A stretch of DNA of 64,000 nt from Theropithecus gelada (lineage: Eukaryota; Chordata; Mammalia; Primates; Cercopithecidae), in NCBI RefSeq assembly GCF_003255815.1, contig NC_037686.1, positions 54,781,888 to 54,845,887 of the forward strand, in the 5' to 3' direction. Below are positions 11,545-23,850 of the stretch, piece after piece. The stretch's first letter is position 1; each line of letters opens with the position of its first letter. The position numbers and the translations under genes are program-made. Below the pieces are notes generated by a model. It did not search any database. It saw nothing but the letters and a program-made list of their open reading frames with translations, and was not told the origin of the DNA.

Positions 11545-11975
11545 TATGTTTTTTGGCATCTCAAATAAATTCTTCTTTTTCCATGAAGTCTTCCCCTATA
11601 TTATCAAGAAGTAATCTTTCCTTGCTTTTTGATCCTATATTATGGTATATATGCTGTTCTCATAGCAATCTGCCTTCCCGTTTTGTTGGTTCTAAGATGC
11701 TATCAATTATAATCTGTATCGTTATTTTATATACAACAAAGAAAGAGGAAACACTAACTACCAACTAAACTACAGCATATCATCTTGAATTTAAAATGTA
11801 AAAAAGTGCAAAATATGTTACAGAATTGATGAGAAACATGATGAGTAGTTTGCATTTCATTTCCCCTACTACATCTTTGAGAGCCTCATTTATTTCCATT
11901 TCCTCAGGACCTTATACTATGCCTTACATGTGGTATATGTTCAATATGTGTATTATGTTGAATTATTAGCTTAGA
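11545..11975 (+). mobile_element. L2 LINE 3' end, diverged
   Basis: TCCATGAAGTCTTCCCC, AAGTAATCTTTCCTTGC and, further on, a GCCTTACATGTGGTATATG near the end give the order of an L2 tail. It may be the same copy as the fragment near 11 kb, interrupted by unassigned DNA. The open frame at 11553-11768 is a frame through it. Confidence 0.55.
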
Positions 11976-12419
11976 ACTGCCCCAAAAGACTTTCAAAACT
12001 TGGTGACATTAAGGCCCTTAATCTGTTTCTGTCTTTTGCATTCACTTATAGACAAGTCCCATCTATAAATTAGACTATAAAAAAGAAAGCATGGAATCCT
12101 AACACACTCCTCATCTATATATCAGAAGTAAACATTTAAAAAATTTGTTAGTTTTCTCTTGTGCTTTTTATTCAGATAACTTGAAGTGCTATACAGAATA
12201 TTCCCTATTTGCAACTCTTGAACAATTTATTTTTAATAAAAATTGGGGCAAGCATGGAAGAGCATACAGGAGCAAAAAGAGAGAAGGAAAAGTCAATTCA
12301 AAACTGAAATCTCTTCTTTTTGTCCCTGGAAAACACCATGGGCTTAGTGGACCAATGGATGTTTGATTGGCTAGATGGGTGGAGGTTTGGATGGATGATG
12401 TGATTAACTATTACTACAA
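11976..12419. other. No gene recognised
   Basis: A frame at 12145-12366 (73 codons) has no recognisable domain. Short GGATG-like repeats occur near 12355-12400. Confidence 0.4.
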
Positions 12420-12935
12420 CAGTGCTATATAACCAACAACGACAAAACCTCAGTGCCATACAACGATTCACATTTATTTACTTCACATGGTTTGGCTGGG
12501 TCCTGTGCTGATCTTGGCTGGACTCAACCACGTATATATACGGGTCAGCCGGGAGGCTGCTGGTCTAGGTGGGACTAAGCTAAGGTATCTAGGCTGAAGT
12601 CACTCTGCTTCACATGCCTTTCATCTTCCTGGGAACAGAGACCTGACCTGGACGTGTTCTCATGGTAATTGGCAGAGCGTAGAGGAGCAAGCAGAAACGT
12701 ACCAGTCTTCATAAGACTGAGGCTAGGCTCACAGCTGTGCACTGTCACTTTGGCCACATTCTATTGGCAGAAGCAAGTAACATAACCAAACTCAAGTCAA
12801 GAAGCAGGGAAATACATCCTGCCTCTTCAGAGGAGGACTTGCAAAGTCACATGGCAAAGGGCATAGTTACAGGAAGGAGCAAAGAATTGGGGTCAATGAT
12901 GCAATTCTACCCTGTATGGCAATGATGGTATCCTC
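12420..12935 (-). mobile_element. LTR-like or transposon-derived repeat, reverse, unresolved
   Basis: The order TTGGCTGGGTCCTG, GCTGCTGGTCTAGG, TGTCACTTTGGCCACATTC, TATTGGCAGAAGCAAGTAAC and CAAAGTCACATGGCAAAGGG is that of a familiar medium-copy mammalian repeat. I cannot name it with certainty. The minus frame at 12575-12757 lies inside it. Confidence 0.45.
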
Positions 12936-12979
12936 CACATAAATATTGATTTAGAGTTGACGGAGTATATTCACAAGTG

Positions 12980-13150
12980 TTTTCTCATTGAATTTGGACA
13001 ACTAAATGAGAAGGGCAGAGTAGATATAATTATTACAACTTTACTAAATGAAAGCTGGGGGAGAGGAGGTGGGGAAACTTAGAGAACTTAAGAAACTTGC
13101 CCAAGATATACACTATTAAGTAAACATGATGGAATTAAAATCCACATTAC
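12980..13150 (-). mobile_element. MIR SINE, reverse, strongly diverged
   Basis: ACTTGCCCAAGATATACAC and the surrounding TTACTAAATG/TTAAGAAAC order fits a reverse MIR. The call is weak because of divergence. Confidence 0.5.
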
Positions 13151-13800
13151 AATAGTCGTTTGGGGTTACCACTTACAGTTCCACTGTAGGCGTAGAGTTT
13201 GTGTGCTTTGGTAAAGGACTATGTCAATTAAATTAAATTAAAGGACTATGGCAATTGTTCTAATATCAGAACAATTCCTGATATTAGACTTTATCTTTGG
13301 GAACAAACTACCACACCCAAAGTTCCTCAGACGTCAGCTCTGGCTGGCTTCTAGGCTACATACATAAGCACAAGTTGCTGCTTGTTTTTAGATAAATATA
13401 TCAATTTGTGAAGAGATTGAGCCGGGTGTACCAAGAATGATGAAAAACCAAATTGGTGGCTGCACTGAAATGTAAACAGCATCACACACTGATAAACTGC
13501 TTATGGATTTTCTGTCTTCAACTGATTGGAAAATAAACTAGTTTGAGGTGATGAACTGTAACATGTTAGAAGTAATTGGTTTAGTAAGAAAAAAGGTGTT
13601 AATTTAGAAATAGCAATATTGCTGCCCTCCTGGTAGATTAATATATAGTATAAACAGAACAAAATCAGAGCTCCCCAATGATCTGATAGTTTATTATTTC
13701 ATTTACCACCACATCCAGCTCACAAACATGACTCAGAGTATGTAGGTTTTTGCATCTCTACCAGAAACAGTGTCACCTTGCTATTTAATTGCTGCCATTC
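13151..13800. other. No gene recognised
   Basis: It contains a short AATTAAATTAAATTAAAGG run near 13226 and a local direct repeat AAGGACTATG at 13214 and 13242. The words TAATATCAGAACAATTC and CCTGATATTAG form a small palindromic region near 13260. No gene is seen. Confidence 0.4.
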
Positions 13801-13804
13801 ACAT

Positions 13805-14310
13805 ACAGAGTGTCAAAAAACACAATTACAACAAATTTAGCTTAAATATCTCAATTGGCTTTATTGTGATCCTAGAATAGGGCAACACTTCATTCCATAA
13901 AATAAAATAAGTGTTCCAGTGAACTGAAGGAGGAGGTTGGCTTTATATATAGAAAAGGGCATGAAGAAAGGAGAAACAAAGAACAAAAATGAATTGGTCA
14001 TTTCAAAGTTAATTTCCTTGCAAGGCAGGGACAGAGAGACAGAACAATCTGATTGGTTAACAGCAGGTTACTTCGGGTCAGTCTGTTGTAAGGATTAAAA
14101 CAGAGGAAACATCATTTTCATGCTGATTGAAACTGGTCTCTTTGGGAAACTGGGTTCTCTCTCTCTTCTGATTTCTTGGAAGGCCAGGTAACAATTCAGT
14201 GTCGGTTTGGTGAGCATGGGTGACTCCATCTTGATTTTTAGTCTGGTCTATTGGAACCTAGTTCAGGAGCTTAGTCCAAAACAGTGGCCTCGAATAGTTT
14301 TTATTTAATA
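13805..14310 (-). mobile_element. LTR-like repeat, reverse (MER21-like?), unresolved
   Basis: CAATTGGCTTTATTGTGAT, AGGGCAACACTTCATTCCA, CTGATTGGTTAACAGCAGG, GAAACTGGTCTCTTTGGG and GACTCCATCTTGATTTTTAG form a block that I know as an interspersed LTR-type repeat. Read on the minus strand it has an AATAAAG-like polyadenylation region. The family is tentative. Confidence 0.45.
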
Positions 14311-14514
14311 AGAAGGAGAAAGCATGAAGGTCAAGGTCACCTAATGAAATAAAGATTGGGAGTAGAAATAGGAGAGATAATTGAAGTTCCCAGTAACTAA
14401 TAATTATACCAATAACTCTTAGTCAACCTAGTCTTCAGTGGGAACCATCCTTGAGCCTCCTGCCAAACCCACCCAAAGTTAGGACCCCTGTTAGGATCTC
14501 AGAGCATCCTACAC

Positions 14515-14720
14515 TGTTCTTTTGTAGCATTGTGTCAATTGCAATGTATTGTTTATTCATATGACGATGATTATGATGTGTCATATCCTACCTAGACTGT
14601 TAGACTTATGAGGGGAAATCAGGACATTTCTGGTTCATCTCTTACATCCTAGGACCTAGAACAATGCCTGCCACATATTAGGCACTCTTCACATTTGCCA
14701 GATGAAAGACTGATTTAATG
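14515..14720 (+). mobile_element. L2 LINE 3' end
   Basis: TAGACTGTTAGACTTATGAG, CAGGACATTTCTGGTTC, then AGAACAATGCCTGCCACAT and ATTAGGCACTC match the L2 3' UTR order. Confidence 0.75.
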
Positions 14721-15029
14721 TCACCAGTTTTTATCACTTCTACCTCCTTACAGCATGTTCTCTGTGACTCAGAATGGAGAGAGTATAGGAGAAAGCATGC
14801 TCTTGATCAGGTGCCCTGCCCCACTTTCTGAGGGTTTCTCCTCATGAATAAAACACAGCTCTTTCTATTCTTTTTTCCCCATCTCTTGACACCAGCCGTC
14901 ATGCTCTGTGCTCCAGATGCATTGCCTTCCATTGTCCTTCTTTCGGTTCCTGAACCTGAAAGCCCACCTGCCCCTGAGTCACTGCACAAATAGCCCATCT
15001 GCCCTGAACACCAACTATGCAACCCCTCC

Positions 15030-15355
15030 TACCATTTAAATGACTCATGTCCCACCTGCAGGTGAAGCATTGCCTTAGGGAAGCCTTTATTGACTCCCCA
15101 GACTAGGTCGGGTGTCCCATGTCCCATCACAGTCTCTCATAGAATCACCTAGTGCTCTCTTTGGTTGCAGAAACTACAGTTTCTATTTTTCATTTGTTTG
15201 TGCTCCATGAAGGCAGCAATCATCACAATTTTGCTTACCACCTAACACCCCTGATTTTTGCTCACCATTTAACACTCAGAGTTTGGCATTGTACCTGACA
15301 TTTGTTCAGAACTAAATAAATATTTATTGAATTAATCAATCAATGAATGAAACAC
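15030..15355 (+). mobile_element. L2 LINE 3' end
   Basis: GGGAAGCCTTTATTGACTCC, CATAGAATCACCTAGTGCTC, GTGCTCCATGAAGGCAGC and AAATAAATATTTATTGAAT followed by a short AATGAATGAA tail are the classic L2 3' end. Confidence 0.78.
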
Positions 15356-15360
15356 ACACA

Positions 15361-16319
15361 CACACATCTCTTACATCTCTTCCTCTCTTCCTGTAGGGAT
15401 GAGAACCCAGATGCAATAAATCTGGCTCAACAATTAACTTTCTGTTGATATATCAATACATTTGAATTCAAGTGACCCAGGCTTTAGCCAAGAAACAAGT
15501 CCCAACAAATTGTCCACAGATTCTTTTCCTAATTCAGGCAAGATGTTTCATTCACCTCAGGCTATCTATTAGGAGTCATTTAATTAAAAAAAAAAAGATG
15601 CAAAAATACCTGTCTCCTTAGAAAAAGACTTTATCTCACCATCAAACCAATCATTAGTGAGCTTTCTCTTTATAACTGTTTTCTGTTTTATCACAGTTTA
15701 TCACTCATATTTTAAAAACTCCTTCTATACCCACCCCGCCACATACGGCCACAGCTTGTTTGCAAAGAATGCTGATCATGCTTTCAAACAAAACTGTTCC
15801 CATATGCTTGTGATTCATTTCCCCCTTCCTGCCTTTGCTTCATTTGTTTTAGAATTGGAGTTTAATTTTGAAACCATTGCTGTGACAGGAAGTGACTAGG
15901 GAGAGGAAGAATTAGAAGAGAGGGACCTCAGAGCTGAGAGGGATGAATGAAATGGTATGTTGTTTATTCAACCCACAGATGGGATCAAAGACTGTTAGAC
16001 TGCAAAACCCTTTAAAGGAATATCAAATTCCCACTTGATCCTTTCCTTCTAGCTTAAAGCAGAGGGCTAGGAAAAACATGATCTTATCTCCATTTCTGGA
16101 ATGCATGACAGTCCCATTATATACCTTACAACTGAATAGCAGCATAAGGTTCAGTTGCTGACCAGAGCGATGTTTTGAAAAGTGCAAGCATCCTGTCTCT
16201 AAGGAATATGAAAATCATGGAATGAGTTGGCTGATATTTTCTGCTGCCTATTACAACTCAACACATGACCTTTTAATGGAGCAAAATGTTTGTAATATAA
16301 AACTAGCCTGACATTCTTG
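15361..16319. other. No gene recognised
   Basis: A short (CA)n of about eight units follows the L2 tail near 15352-15366, and an A run lies near 15584. The plus frame at 15657-15899 (80 codons) has no supporting feature. Confidence 0.45.
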
Positions 16320-16467
16320 GATAATGTATTCATTCAACAAATATTATTCAGCATCCATTATGTGTCATAGCCCTTTCTAGGCATAGGATTCAAAAATGAA
16401 AAAAACAGAGAAATATCTCTGCCCTCACAGAGCTTATATTCTAAAGGGAGAGGACAAACAACCAAGC

Positions 16468-16530
16468 AAGAGTAGATAGATATAGATATAGATATAGATA
16501 TAGATACAGATATAGATATAGATATAGATG
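16468..16530. repeat. (ATAGAT)n microsatellite
   Basis: About ten tandem GATATA-type hexamers with one ACAGAT variant. It lies inside the L2. Confidence 0.95.
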
Positions 16531-16671
16531 TACTATAAAGGAAAAAGAAGGGAAAAAGACTAAGAAATGCAGGGGAGTGAGGTTGGGGAGTTGTTATTTT
16601 GAAAAGGATGGTCAGAAAAAGGTCTTATCTATCAGGTAAAGAGGTAAACCACATGGCCATGGAAGGGACAG

Positions 16672-19484
16672 TGTGTTAGGCCATTTCTGCATTATTATAA
16701 AGGAATACCTGAGACTAGGTAATTTATAAAGAAAAGGGGTTTAATTGGTTCATGGTTTTGCAGGCTATACAAGCATGGCACCAACATCTGGTCAGCTTCT
16801 AGTTCAGGCCTCAGGAAGCTTACAGTCATGGCAGAAGATGAAGCAGGAGCAGGCATATCACATGGCAAGAGCAGGAGCAAGAGAGAGAAGGCAGAGGTTT
16901 CAGACTCTTAAACAACCAGATCTTGTGTGAACTCAGTGAGAACTCACTCATCACCAAACAGATGGTGCTAAGCCATTTGATATGGTTTGGCTGTGTCCCC
17001 ACCCAAATCTCATCTTGAATTCCCACATATTGTGGGAAGGACTCGCTGGGAGGTAACTGAATCATGGGGGCAGGTCTTTCCCATGCTGTTCTCATGATAG
17101 TGAATAAGTCTCACAAGATCTGATGGTTTTAAAAAGAGGAGTACCACTGCACAAGCTCCTCTCTTTGCCTACTGCCATCCATGTAAAACGTGACTTGCTC
17201 CTCCTTGCCTTCCACCGAGATTGTGAGGCCTCTCCAGGCATGTGGAAATGTAAGCCCATTAAACCACTTTCTATTGTAAATTGCCCAGTCTCATGTATGC
17301 CTTTATCAGCAGCATGAAAATGGACTAATACATTGTTCATGAGGGATCTGCCCCCATGATCCAATCACCTCCCACTAGGACCCACCTTCAACATTGGGAA
17401 TCACATTTCAATAAGAGATTTGGAGGGACATACATCCAAACCATATCATTCCATCCTTGGCCCTCCCAATTTCATGTCCTTCTCACATTTCAAAATACAA
17501 TCGTGCTTTTGCAATAGTCCCCCAGAGTGTTAACTTGTTCCAGCCTTAACTCAAAAGTCCCAAAGTCCAAAGTCTTATCTAGAGATGGGTTCCTTCCACC
17601 TATGAGGCTGTGATATCAAAAGCAAATTATTTACTTTCAAGATACAATGGTGGCATAGGCATTGAGGATACAGTCCCATCCCAAAAGGGAGAAATCAGCC
17701 AAAAGAAAGGGGCAATAGGCCCCAGAGAAGTCTGAAACCCAGTTGGGCAGTCATTTAATCTTAAAATTCTAAAATAATCTTTGACTCTATATCCCACATC
17801 CTGGGCACAATTGTGAAAGAGGTGGGCTCCCAAAGCCTTGGGCAGCTCTGTCTCTGTGGCTTTGCGGGGTGCAGCCCATGTGGCCGTTCTCATGGGTTGG
17901 GGTTGAGTGCTTGTGGCTTTTCCAGACAGAGGATGCAAGCTGCCAGTGAATCAACCATTCTCAGGTCTGGAGGGTGGTGGCCTCCTTCCCACCACTCCAC
18001 TAGGCCATCCCTTGGTAGGCACCCTGCATGAAGTCTCCAATCCCACGTTTCTCCTTTGCACCACCCTAGTAGAGTTTCTTTGGTGGGGGCTCCACCTCTG
18101 CAACAGGCTTCTGCCTGGACACCCAGGCTTTTCCACACACCCTCTGAAATCCCGCTGGAATCCTCCAAGCCTCCTTCACACTTAACACCATGTGGAAACT
18201 GCCAAGGCTTGTGGCTTGCACCCTCAAGAGCTGTGGCTCAGGCTTTACCTGGACTCCTTTGAGCTGCAGCTGCAGCTGGAGCTGGAGCAGCTGGAATGCA
18301 GGAAGCAGTGTCCTGAGGCTGCATAGGGAAGCAAAGCCCTGGACCTGACCCCTGAAACCACTCTTTTATTGTAGGCCTCTGGGCCCATGATGGAAGGGGC
18401 TGCCTCAGAAGTCTCTGAAATGCCTCCTAGGATTTTTTCCATTGTCTTGGATATTAGCACTTCACTTCCTTTTAGTCATACTAATCTAGCAAGTGGTTGC
18501 TCCACAGCCCACTTGAATTCCTCTCCTGAAAATGCTCTTTTTTCCTCTATCACATGGCCAGGTTGTGACTTTTCCAAAGTTTTACACTCTGCTTCCCTTT
18601 TAAATATAGGTTCCAACTTTAAATCATTCTTTTGTTCCTATATCTGATCCTGGCTATTGGAAAGAGCCAGGCCACATCTTGAATACTTTACTATTTAGAA
18701 ATTTCTTCCACCAGATACCCTAAGTCATCACTGTTAAGTTCAGACTTCCAGAGCCCTAGGACATGGACACAATGCAGCTAAGTTCTTTGCTAAAACATAA
18801 AATGGGTGACCTTTGCTCCAGTTCCCAGTAACTTCCTCATTTCCATCTGAGACTTCATCACTGTGGACTTCACTGTCCATATCTCTATCCGCATTTTGGT
18901 CACAACCACCTAACCAGCCTCTAAGAAGTTCCAAACTTTCCTTTGTCTTCCTGTCTTCTTTTGAGCCCCTCAAACTCTTCCACCCTCTGCCTGATACCCA
19001 GCTCCAAAGCCACTACCACATTTTCAGGTATCTTTATATCAATGTCCCACACCTCAGTACCAATTTTCTGTATTAGTGCATCCTTGTGTTACTATAAAGG
19101 AATATCAGAGACCAGATAATTTAAAAAGAAAAGAGGTGTAATTGGCTCATGATTTTGCAGGCTGTACAAGCATGGCATCAACATCTGCTAGGCTTCTAGT
19201 GAGAGCTTCAGAAAGCTTACAATCATGGTGGAAGACAAAGTGGAACCAAGAACATCATGTGGCTAGAGCAGGAGCAAGAGAGAGAAGGGGGATGTCCCAG
19301 ACTCTTTTAAACAATCAGATCTTGCATGAACTAACTGAGCAAGAATTCACTCATCACCAAGGGAATGGTGCTAAGCCACTCACGAGGGATTCTCCCCCAT
19401 GACTGCCGACCAGACCCCACCTCCAACATTGGGCATCACATTTCAACATGAGACTTGGAGGGGACAAACATCTAAACCATATCA
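16672..19484 (-). mobile_element. Full-length MaLR element (MST-type), reverse, LTR-internal-LTR
   Basis: Two related LTRs (16672-17448, carrying a nested LTR, and 19069-19484) flank about 1.6 kb of MaLR internal sequence (17449-19068). A perfect 5-bp TSD, GACAG, lies at 16667-16671 and 19485-19489. The element runs from right (5' LTR) to left (3' LTR). Internal frames such as 17627-17938 and 17890-18168 are short and broken, so no intact protein is present. It sits in an L2. Confidence 0.92.
16978..17332 (+). mobile_element. THE1-type solo LTR nested in the MaLR LTR
   Basis: It starts TGATATGGTTTGGCTGTGTC and ends CTAATACA, about 355 bp, with THE1-like TTGTAAATTGCCCAGTC and TTTATCAGCAGCATGAAAA. 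It is opposite in orientation to its host LTR and interrupts it. The flanking 5-mers (CCATT and TTGTT) differ by transitions, so the TSD is not intact. Confidence 0.88.
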
Positions 19485-19894
19485 GACAGGGAGAGCACTC
19501 TACACAGATGAAGAAGCGAGTGCCAAAGTTCTGAGGCAGGAACACATGTAGTACACTTGAGGAGCACTAAGGAAGCTGATGCTGCTAACGTGAAGCATCA
19601 GAGATAAAGTGAGATGGTCAGAAGCAAGCCAATCCCATAGGCCTGTGTAGACTATTACTATCTGAGGAATTGAGATTTTACTCTACATGAGACAGGAGAT
19701 AACTAATGGTTTTTGAATAAGGAGTGACATGATCTGACTTCTATTTTCAAATGTTCACTCTGATTGCTGTGTTGAACTAGACTGTAGGGGGTGGGACAAG
19801 GACAAATACAGAGAGACCCATTAGACTGGAGGCTAGGCGATACTCCACACAAGAGATGAGGGTGCTCTGAAACAGGGTTATCAAGAGAAAATGG

Positions 19895-20425
19895 TAATAA
19901 GGTATATTCATTTCTTATAACAAAGTACTGCAAACTTGGTGATATAAAGCAACAGACATTTATTCTCTTACAGTTCTGGAGGGCAGAAGTCCCAAATCAG
20001 TATTGTTGAGCCAATATTTAGGTGTCAGCAAGGTGCATGCCCTTCAGAAGCTTAGGGGGGAATCTTTTCTTTGGCTCTTGCAGCCTCTGGTGGATGTTGG
20101 CTTGTGGTTGCATCACTCCAGTCTTCAAGGCTAGCATCTTCTCATCTCTTTTCTCTCTCTTGCCTCTTTCTCTCTGCTCCATCCTCCCCTTCTCCACTGT
20201 ATCTATCAAGTCTCCCTCCACCTCCCTTTTATAAGGATACATGTCATTGTATTTAGGTCTCACCTGGATAATCCAGGATCATCCCCTCATCTCAATATCC
20301 TTAATCATATCTGCAAAGACATTCCCCCCTCCCTTTTAAATAGCTATATAAAATAATATTTACAGATTCCAGAGATTAGGATATGAATGTCTTTTGGAGA
20401 GCATTTTTTCAGCTTATTATAGAAG
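19895..20425 (-). mobile_element. MLT1-type LTR, reverse, inside the L2
   Basis: TATTCATTTCTTATAACAAA, TTATTCTCTTACAGTTCTGG, GCCTCTGGTGGATGTTGG, TTGCATCACTCCAGTC and CATATCTGCAAAGACATTC give the reversed MLT1-like order. The frames at 20018-20263 are through it. Confidence 0.7.
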
Positions 20426-20761
20426 GGATCAGAAAATGAATTTTTTTAAGGAATAACCTGTAGGATTTTCTGATAGATTACTTTTTGAGTGGGAGAGAAA
20501 GAAGTAAGGTGACCCCAAAGCTTTTGGTCTTTGCACTATTTCTCAGAGGAAGATTCTGGAAAAATAGGTTCAGATAAGAAGATGAACTCAGTTTTGGATA
20601 TGTTAAATGTGAAAACCCTATAAAATATACAAATCGTGCTTTAGTAGGGAGTCAGACTTAAGTCTGGATTTCAGAGAAGGTCAGAGAGGGCCTATATAGT
20701 TGTGAATCATTGGTATACAGGTAGAATGTAAAGCCATGAGACAAAGTGAGGCTACACAGTG

Positions 20762-21310
20762 TGGCAGTTTGAAATTGTGTTAACTTGGCTAAACTGTAAT
20801 TACATGTCCAGAATTTCTTTCCTTGTATGGTTATAGATTAGCATTGACCAAGAAAGAACTGTGCATGAGACTGGAAGGTAGAAGTGAAACAGCTGCCATT
20901 ATTCTTTGAAGGGTGTCTGATTAGATACTGAGGGAGACAGACAGAGAGGGGCAGGGGGACTCCAGCCTCTCAGTTTTCCCCACACTGCATCCAGCTCCTC
21001 CTGTGACAACAGCAGCCCCAGGCCCACCAGCCAGCTTGGTGGCAACAGCCTTCCCTGGACGTCTATGTCTCTCCTTCCCAGTCCCACTTTTGCAGCCAGA
21101 TGTGCCTTTGGAAGCACAAACTCGTCCACCCACCCCAGTGCTTCAGGAGGGCTGGTAGTGGCTTTTCTCTCATCTCTTCAACTCCCTTTCAGACTCTTCC
21201 TTCCCCAGCTTCTTCCACAATTGTATGAGTTCTTACTCCAATAACAAGTCCCATTCAGTAATACTCATCGTGATTCTGCTTCCCTGATTAAACTCTGACT
21301 ACCTGTACCT
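20762..21310 (+). mobile_element. LTR-like element inside the L2, unresolved
   Basis: It opens TGTGGCAGTTTGAAATTG directly after L2 sequence and L2 sequence resumes near 21311. The body has TTAGCATTGACCAAGAAAG, GGGGACTCCAGCCTCTCAG and CCTGATTAAACTCTGACTAC. It behaves as an insertion, but I cannot name the family or confirm a TSD. The minus frames at 20899-21133 lie inside it. Confidence 0.45.
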
Positions 21311-21450
21311 ATGGAGCGAATCTAGATGGTGACAAGTCCAAGAACTGAATCCTGGGACACCCCAAAGTTTGGAAATGAGAGAGAAAAGGAAGAATCGAGG
21401 AAGGAAACTAAGCAGGAATGATCAGTGGGCAGAAGAGCCTGAAGCTTACA

Positions 21451-21979
21451 CAATTTTGGCATCCATCTTAAAGAAAAAGTATATAAAATTAAAATTAATT
21501 ACCAATATGAATATACATTTAGAATGGGAAAAATCACATCAAATTGCAGTTTTTAAAAGCTGACATATACAACAGATAATGTGAAGGTCCTTTAGGTCCC
21601 ACCTGGATAATCCAGGACAATCTCCTCATGTCAAGATCCTTATTTTAATCACATCTGCAAAACTCTTCCCCACTTTGGAAATAGTTATTTAAGGTAACAT
21701 TCATAAATTCCACAATATTTTTAATTATTTAACTGCCTGATACACTCCTACATTTCTATCTTTACATTTTGAGCTGCATACTTTTAAAATATCTCTTTAT
21801 ATTACAGTTGTTTTTTACTGTTACTTTCTATAGGGAAAGTAGAAAAATAATCACTTCTCCTTCTGGCATGATTGAGCACAGTTTTTAAATTATTCTTAGC
21901 TTGTATGCATGAAATGCATAAAATCAGTGTCTTTACACACAAACTTCCTTGGTGTCTATGGTCCTGATAGAGTTTAAAC
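21451..21979. other. Mostly unassigned; short MLT1-like piece near 21595-21715
   Basis: ACCTGGATAATCCAGGACAA and CACATCTGCAAAACTC resemble the MLT1-type LTR at 19895-20425. The rest is AT-rich with no gene recognised. Confidence 0.45.
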
Positions 21980-22033
21980 AATCCTTAATTAAAACAACCT
22001 GATTCAAAAATAAGCAAAGGACTTAAATAGACA

Positions 22034-23850
22034 TATATTAGTCCATTTTCATGCTGCTGATAAATACATACCCAAAACTGGGAAGAAAAAAAAGAGGTTT
22101 AATTGGACTCACAGTTCCACATGGCTGGGGAGGCTTCAGAATCATGACAGGAGGCAAAAGGCACTTCTTACATGGTGATGGCCAAAGAAAACGGGGAAGA
22201 AGCAAAAGCAGAAGCCCTGATAAACCCATCAGGTCTTGTGAGACTTATTCACTATCATGAGAACAGTGTGGGAAAGACTGGCCCCCATGATTCAATTACC
22301 TCCTCCTGGGTCCTTACCACAACATGGGGGAATTCTGGGAGATACAATTCAAATTGAGATTTGGGTGGGGACATAGCCAAATCACATCATTCCACCCCAG
22401 CCCCTCCAAATCTCATGTCCTCACATTTCAAAACCATGATGATCCAGGATCATCCCCTCATCTCAGTATCCTTAGTCACATCTGCAAAGATGTAGTCCCA
22501 GTAGGGGACTCTCTGTGGGGGCTTTGACCCCACATTTCCCTTCCACACTACCCTAGCAGAGGTTCTCCATGAGGCCTCCACTCTTGCAGCAAACTTTTGC
22601 CTGGGCATCCAGGCATTTCCATACATCTGAAATCTAGACAGAGGTTCCCAAACCTCACTTCCTGACTTCTGTGCACCTGCAGGCTCAACACCACACGGAA
22701 ACCTGCCAAGGCTTGGGGTTTCCACCCTCTGAAGCCACACAGCCTGAGCTGTAAATTGGTCCCTTTCAGCCATGGCTGGAGCGGCTGGGAAACAGTGCAC
22801 CAAGTCCCTAGGCTGCACACAGCACAGGCACCCGGGGCCTGGCCCACAAAACCACTTTTTCCTCCTGGGCTTCCAGTCCTGTAATGGGAGGGGCTGCCAT
22901 GAAGTTCTCTGACATGGTGTGGAGACATTTTCCCCATGATCTTAGGGATTAACATTAGGCTCCTTGCTACTTATGCAAATTTTTGCAGCTGGCTTGAGTT
23001 TCTCCCCAGAAAATGGGTTTTTCTTTTATATCGCATAGTCAGGATGCAAATTTCCCAAACTTTTATGCTCTTCTTCCCTTATAAAACAGAATACCTTTAA
23101 CAGCACCCAAGTCACCTCTTGAATGCTTTGCTGCTTATACATTTCTTCCATCAGATACCCTAAATCATCTCCCTCAAGTTCAAAGTTCCACATATCTCTA
23201 GGGCAGAGGCAAAATGCTGCCAGTCTCTGCTAAAGCATAACAAGAGCCACCTTTGCTCCAGTTTCCAAAAAGTTCCTCATCTCCATCTGAGACCCCTTCA
23301 GCTGGATTTTATTGTACATATCACTATCAGCATTTTGATCAAAGCCATTCAACAAGTCTCTAGGAGGTTCCACACTTTTCCACATTTTCCTGACTTCTTC
23401 TGAACCCTCCAAATTGTTTCAACCTCTCCCTGTTACCCAGTTCCAAAGTTGCTTCCACATTTTCAGGTGTCTTTTCAGTAACTCCCCACTCTACTGGTAC
23501 CAATCTAATGTATTAGTTCATTTTCACGCTGCTGATAAAGACATACCCAAAACTGGGAAGAAAAAGAGGTTTAATTGGAATTATAGTTCCACATGGCTGG
23601 GCTGGGAGGCAAAAGGCACTTCTTACATGGTGGCGGCAAGAGAAAATGAGGAAGACACAAAAGCAGAAACCCCTAATAAACCCATCAGATCTCATGACAC
23701 TTATTCACTATCATGAGAATAGCACAGGAAAGACCAGCCCGCATGATTCAATTACATCCCCCGGGTCCCTCCCACAACAAGGGGGAATTCTGGGAGAAAC
23801 AATTCAGATTGAGATTTGGATGGGGACACAGCCAAACCATAACCATATCA
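22034..23850 (-). mobile_element. Full-length THE1-type MaLR element, reverse, internally deleted
   Basis: Two LTRs (22034-22389 and 23509-23850) flank an internal region (22390-23508). The 5-bp TSD AGACA lies at 22029-22033 and 23851-23855. The left edge TG is mutated to TA (TATATTAG). The internal region lacks about 0.5 kb relative to the other MaLR element at 17449-19068 and carries a foreign 50-bp piece at the breakpoint (22441-22492). Its frames (22548-22955, 135 codons) are not genes. Confidence 0.93.

Larger units (their letters stand above)
16320..21450 (-). mobile_element. Reverse L2 LINE, broken into four pieces by later insertions
   Basis: The L2 3' end (TTCATTCAACAAATATTATT) opens at about 16328. 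It continues GATGGTCAGAAAAAGGTC up to 16671, resumes with GGGAGAGCACTCTACAC and CTGAGGCAGGAACA at 19490 and AAGGAGTGACATGATCTGAC near 19722, resumes again about 20426-20761, and ends about 21311-21450 with CTGGGACACCCCAAAG. The breaks are a full-length MaLR element, an MLT1-type LTR and an LTR-like element. The collinear order shows one ancestral L2. Confidence 0.78.

Noticed and set aside
16978..17332. Intact TSD for the nested THE1 LTR
   Set aside because: Flanking 5-mers CCATT and TTGTT differ at three positions, so I do not claim a preserved duplication.
22548..22955. 135-codon minus frame (and 22450-22818)
   Set aside because: Internal region of a deleted THE1-type element, so not a host gene.
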